A stretch of DNA of 64,000 nucleotides from an uncultured Myxococcales bacterium. Lineage in GTDB: Bacteria > Myxococcota_A > Polyangia > Polyangiales > Polyangiaceae. Made by a program: the position numbers and the translations under genes. The stretch covers positions 62,001 to 126,000 of the forward strand of contig CALFEQ010000178.1 in NCBI GenBank assembly GCA_937949945.1, read 5' to 3'. Below the pieces are notes generated by a model, which was not told the DNA's origin, ran no database searches, and was given only the letters and a program-made list of their open reading frames with translations. Of this stretch, positions 63,001 through 64,000 are shown piece by piece. How positions within the stretch are numbered: position 1 is the stretch's first letter; every line of letters starts with the position of its first letter.

Positions 63001-64000
63001 CGCGACGGCGGAACGGCTCGACGCGGAGGCGAGGCGACGCGCGGCCTCCTCCGGATCGAACGCCGCGAGGTGGACGACGAGCGCGGCGAAGCGGTCGTCG
63101 CGCTCGGGAGCGTCCGCGAGCTCCGCCTCCGCGGCCGCTGCGAGCTCGCGGTGCGCGGCTCGCATCGCGTGGGTGCCGAGCGCGGCGGCGGCGCGTGGCG
63201 CATCGGAGCGACGAAGGAGGCGCACACCGGCCGGATCGACGGACACGAGCCCGCGCTGCACGAGCGCTTCGAGCGCGGGGCCACCGGCGCCGGGGAGCGT
63301 CCCCGCGGCGACGATCTTCGCGAGGAGCGCGCGGGCGTCGTCGTCGAGGTCGTCGAGGTGGAGCTCGCCGCGAGCGGTGGCGGCGTTCGCGACGGCGCGC
63401 GCGAGCGTCCGCGATCCCCACGCTCCGTCGTCGAGCTGGCCGAGCAGCGCGGCGATCTCCTTCGGGTAGCCGCCCGTCGCGCGGAGGATCTCGTCGAGCG
63501 CGGACTCGGGGATCTCCGCGCGGAGCCAGGCGCGCACGTGGCGCGGCTCGAGCGGCTCGAGCGCGATGGTGAGCTCCGCCGACGCGGCCAGCGTGCCGTT
63601 CGCGACGACGACGACCGCGACGGGGCCACCGCGGGGCGTCGAGCGCAAAAGCGCGCGCAGGCGTTCGAGCTCGTCGGGCGGCAGCGCCTCCGCGTCGTCG
63701 ACGAGGAGCAGCACCGGCTCGCGGCGAGTCGAGAGGTGCTCGAGGGCGGAGAGCACCGACGACGTCGTCGATACGTCGGCCCGAGAGCCCGACGCGATCT
63801 CGAGCAGCGTCGACAGCGCCCCGCGACGGCCGCGCACGAGCACCGTCCGCGTCTTCGCCTGCGCCTCCGCCTTGAGCTCCTCGAGCAGGCGCGTCCGACC
63901 CACGCCGTCCGCGCCTGCGAGCGCGATCGTGCGTGGGGCGTCGCGGCCGCGCACGAGCGCGTCGAGCGCGCCGCGCAGGCGCGCGAGCGCGTCGTCCCGC
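60013..64000 (-). CDS. Giant sigma-54 regulator: ATPase/TPR/GAF/AAA+/Fis-type HTH (N-terminus beyond window)
   Basis: About 1,328 residues are visible and the frame is open at base 64000. N to C: a STAND-like ATPase (IALAGADGVGRTRLLEEL, then VLLLVDDAEALPPDELERL), about 500 residues of TPR-like helices, a GAF domain (about 61550-61150), a coiled coil, and a sigma-54 AAA+ domain. The latter has Walker A GESGTGKE (about 60833-60859), a contact loop GAFSGA in place of GAFTGA (60699-60716), LLLDELGEM and DWPGNVRELENV. It ends in a Fis-type helix-turn-helix (NVVSASRLLGIPRPTLYRKM). The first P-loop has Arg where Lys is expected. A kinase domain may precede it, as in related myxobacterial proteins (inference). 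Confidence 0.92.
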   Translation of the reverse strand, partial: RDDALARLRGALDALVRGRDAPRTIALAGADGVGRTRLLEELKAEAQAKTRTVLVRGRRGALSTLLEIASGSRADVSTTSSVLSALEHLSTRREPVLLLVDDAEALPPDELERLRALLRSTPRGGPVAVVVVANGTLAASAELTIALEPLEPRHVRAWLRAEIPESALDEILRATGGYPKEIAALLGQLDDGAWGSRTLARAVANAATARGELHLDDLDDDARALLAKIVAAGTLPGAGGPALEALVQRGLVSVDPAGVRLLRRSDAPRAAAALGTHAMRAAHRELAAAAEAELADAPERDDRFAALVVHLAAFDPEEAARRLASASSRSAVALRPAADAVVGAHHRASPEVLLRCAEIYADAGEPARALGLVARALRRRPGQQLQCALRRLAGQCYAQMGDSRRAATVLGRLLPGVIGGPEHARVAAALSLALLKRGADAEAIEVVRAALERTDAEPNVRLDLLLNGAFAKSRTGRTAEARADLARAREIADGTSPRGRFRLASATGFVEYVAGETPAAVRAYKLALDLAEQNGLDDLVASAALNYGSACHELGDLGRALEAYRRGHRLAVALGMPTTVATLEFDRAKVHADIGSWDLATRHAEAAADAARRERMPLIEAGAAAVLAEVASARGDHAAAARWLDEAERLAAGASERELLALAVQRAKARIAAGDLALAAEGLSECEAMVRAVGTRDAEAAWLGARAAIALAEGRPSDASLDLERAIELADASGQRGLVAELEARIADAFLAAGSSFLADRHRARARELWEKTLASLPPDLHDAFRRHPARAAVFAAPETPPRDLVPIEARRFLEINRRLNSAASTTAVLEETMDAAISLTNAERGFLLVDTGGSLKVAVARNVDRETIRQGHLKLSHTVAERVVRTGEPVITVDAAFDPRFARSRSVHAMKLKSLLCVPIRSPDGILGAIYVDHRFTSGSFRPELVDVLLALGDQAALALVKARLVEELRKKTRELEERNAEIERLARGQALEIARLKKAIDDERRGPDPARRFDYGDIVARSAAMRRVLSVLDRVIDTDITVLVRGESGTGKERIARAIHANSARRGGPFVAINCGALPESLLEAELFGYRRGAFSGATRDQPGLFVTANGGTLLLDELGEMSPSMQVKLLRALQEREVRPLGASDAVAVDVRVVCATNRNLLEEVRAGRFREDLYYRVAVVEVELPPLRDRLEDVLPLAEQILARLATELGRPAARLDRSAERALLAHDWPGNVRELENVLTKAFLLGKSGVLEAGDLELGESAPPERRPSAALRARIVAALEETDWNVVSASRLLGIPRPTLYRKMRALGIERPPRGHAREGRP

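Overview
The window is very GC-rich DNA from a bacterium with an outer membrane. Its gene content points to a myxobacterium (Myxococcota, most likely Polyangia). This is an inference from: sigma-54 activators with an FHA domain or a large ATPase/TPR front end, a Ser/Thr kinase with an HRDVSPEN catalytic loop, a TPR plus PEGA-like protein, a TonB domain fused to a TonB-dependent receptor, and a very large share of lipoproteins of unknown function. No plasmid, phage, CRISPR, rRNA or tRNA signature was seen. The window looks chromosomal, and both edges cut genes: a lipid kinase on the left and a giant regulator on the right.

Layout. 0-8 kb: lipid kinase (edge), folate-binding YgfZ, a lipoprotein, a PPC-domain protein coupled to an outer-membrane barrel, Maf and a polytopic glycosyltransferase. 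8.0-8.5 kb: the RNase P RNA gene with a hairpin behind it. 8.7-15.1 kb: a lipid-anchored GH13 enzyme, a CBS protein, DUF488, a flavin oxidoreductase, a pyruvyl transferase and a VOC protein. 15.2-17.5 kb: a degraded coding remnant, then a Sco/cytochrome c/YHS fusion and a small cytochrome c lipoprotein. 17.5-22.7 kb (minus strand): glycogen-debranching-type hydrolase, GT4 glycosyltransferase and a large membrane protein. 22.8-26 kb: an FHA sigma-54 activator overlapping a Ser/Thr kinase, the pair enclosed by a perfect 23-bp inverted repeat. 26-33.6 kb: lipoproteins, a TPR/PEGA-like protein, DUF4185, multicopper oxidase, peroxiredoxin and a class V PLP enzyme. 33.8-38.1 kb: full-length MetH and a MAPEG protein. 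38.1-41.2 kb: two lipoproteins with MITE-like repeat elements around the first, a phosphoesterase and an A-type Fe-S carrier. 41.4-50.2 kb: a zinc-ribbon membrane protein with a beta-propeller partner, an MBL hydrolase, YggX and a 1,266-residue Fe-S flavoprotein resembling a fused NfnB-NfnA. 50.2-56.4 kb: a TonB-fused receptor with an EF-hand lipoprotein, an acyltransferase, DUF72 and a gamma-glutamyltranspeptidase-like protein. 56.5-64 kb: rpmB, a duplicated SnoaL-like lipoprotein, an N-formylglutamate amidohydrolase, a Xer recombinase and the giant sigma-54 regulator.

Themes. Several pairs are translationally coupled through ATGA or GTGA overlaps (4550/4553, 6517/6520, 24315/24318, 42822/42825, 51113/51116), so their products probably act together. 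Redox and metal handling recurs (Sco fusion, multicopper oxidase, peroxiredoxin, ErpA-like carrier, YggX, the fused flavoprotein), as does glycan metabolism (GH13, debranching-type enzyme, GT4, two GT-C-like proteins, pyruvyl transferase). The most unusual items are the inverted-repeat-bounded regulator/kinase pair, the 38-bp-period intergenic elements near 38 kb, the Sco-cytochrome-YHS fusion and the NfnBA-like fusion.
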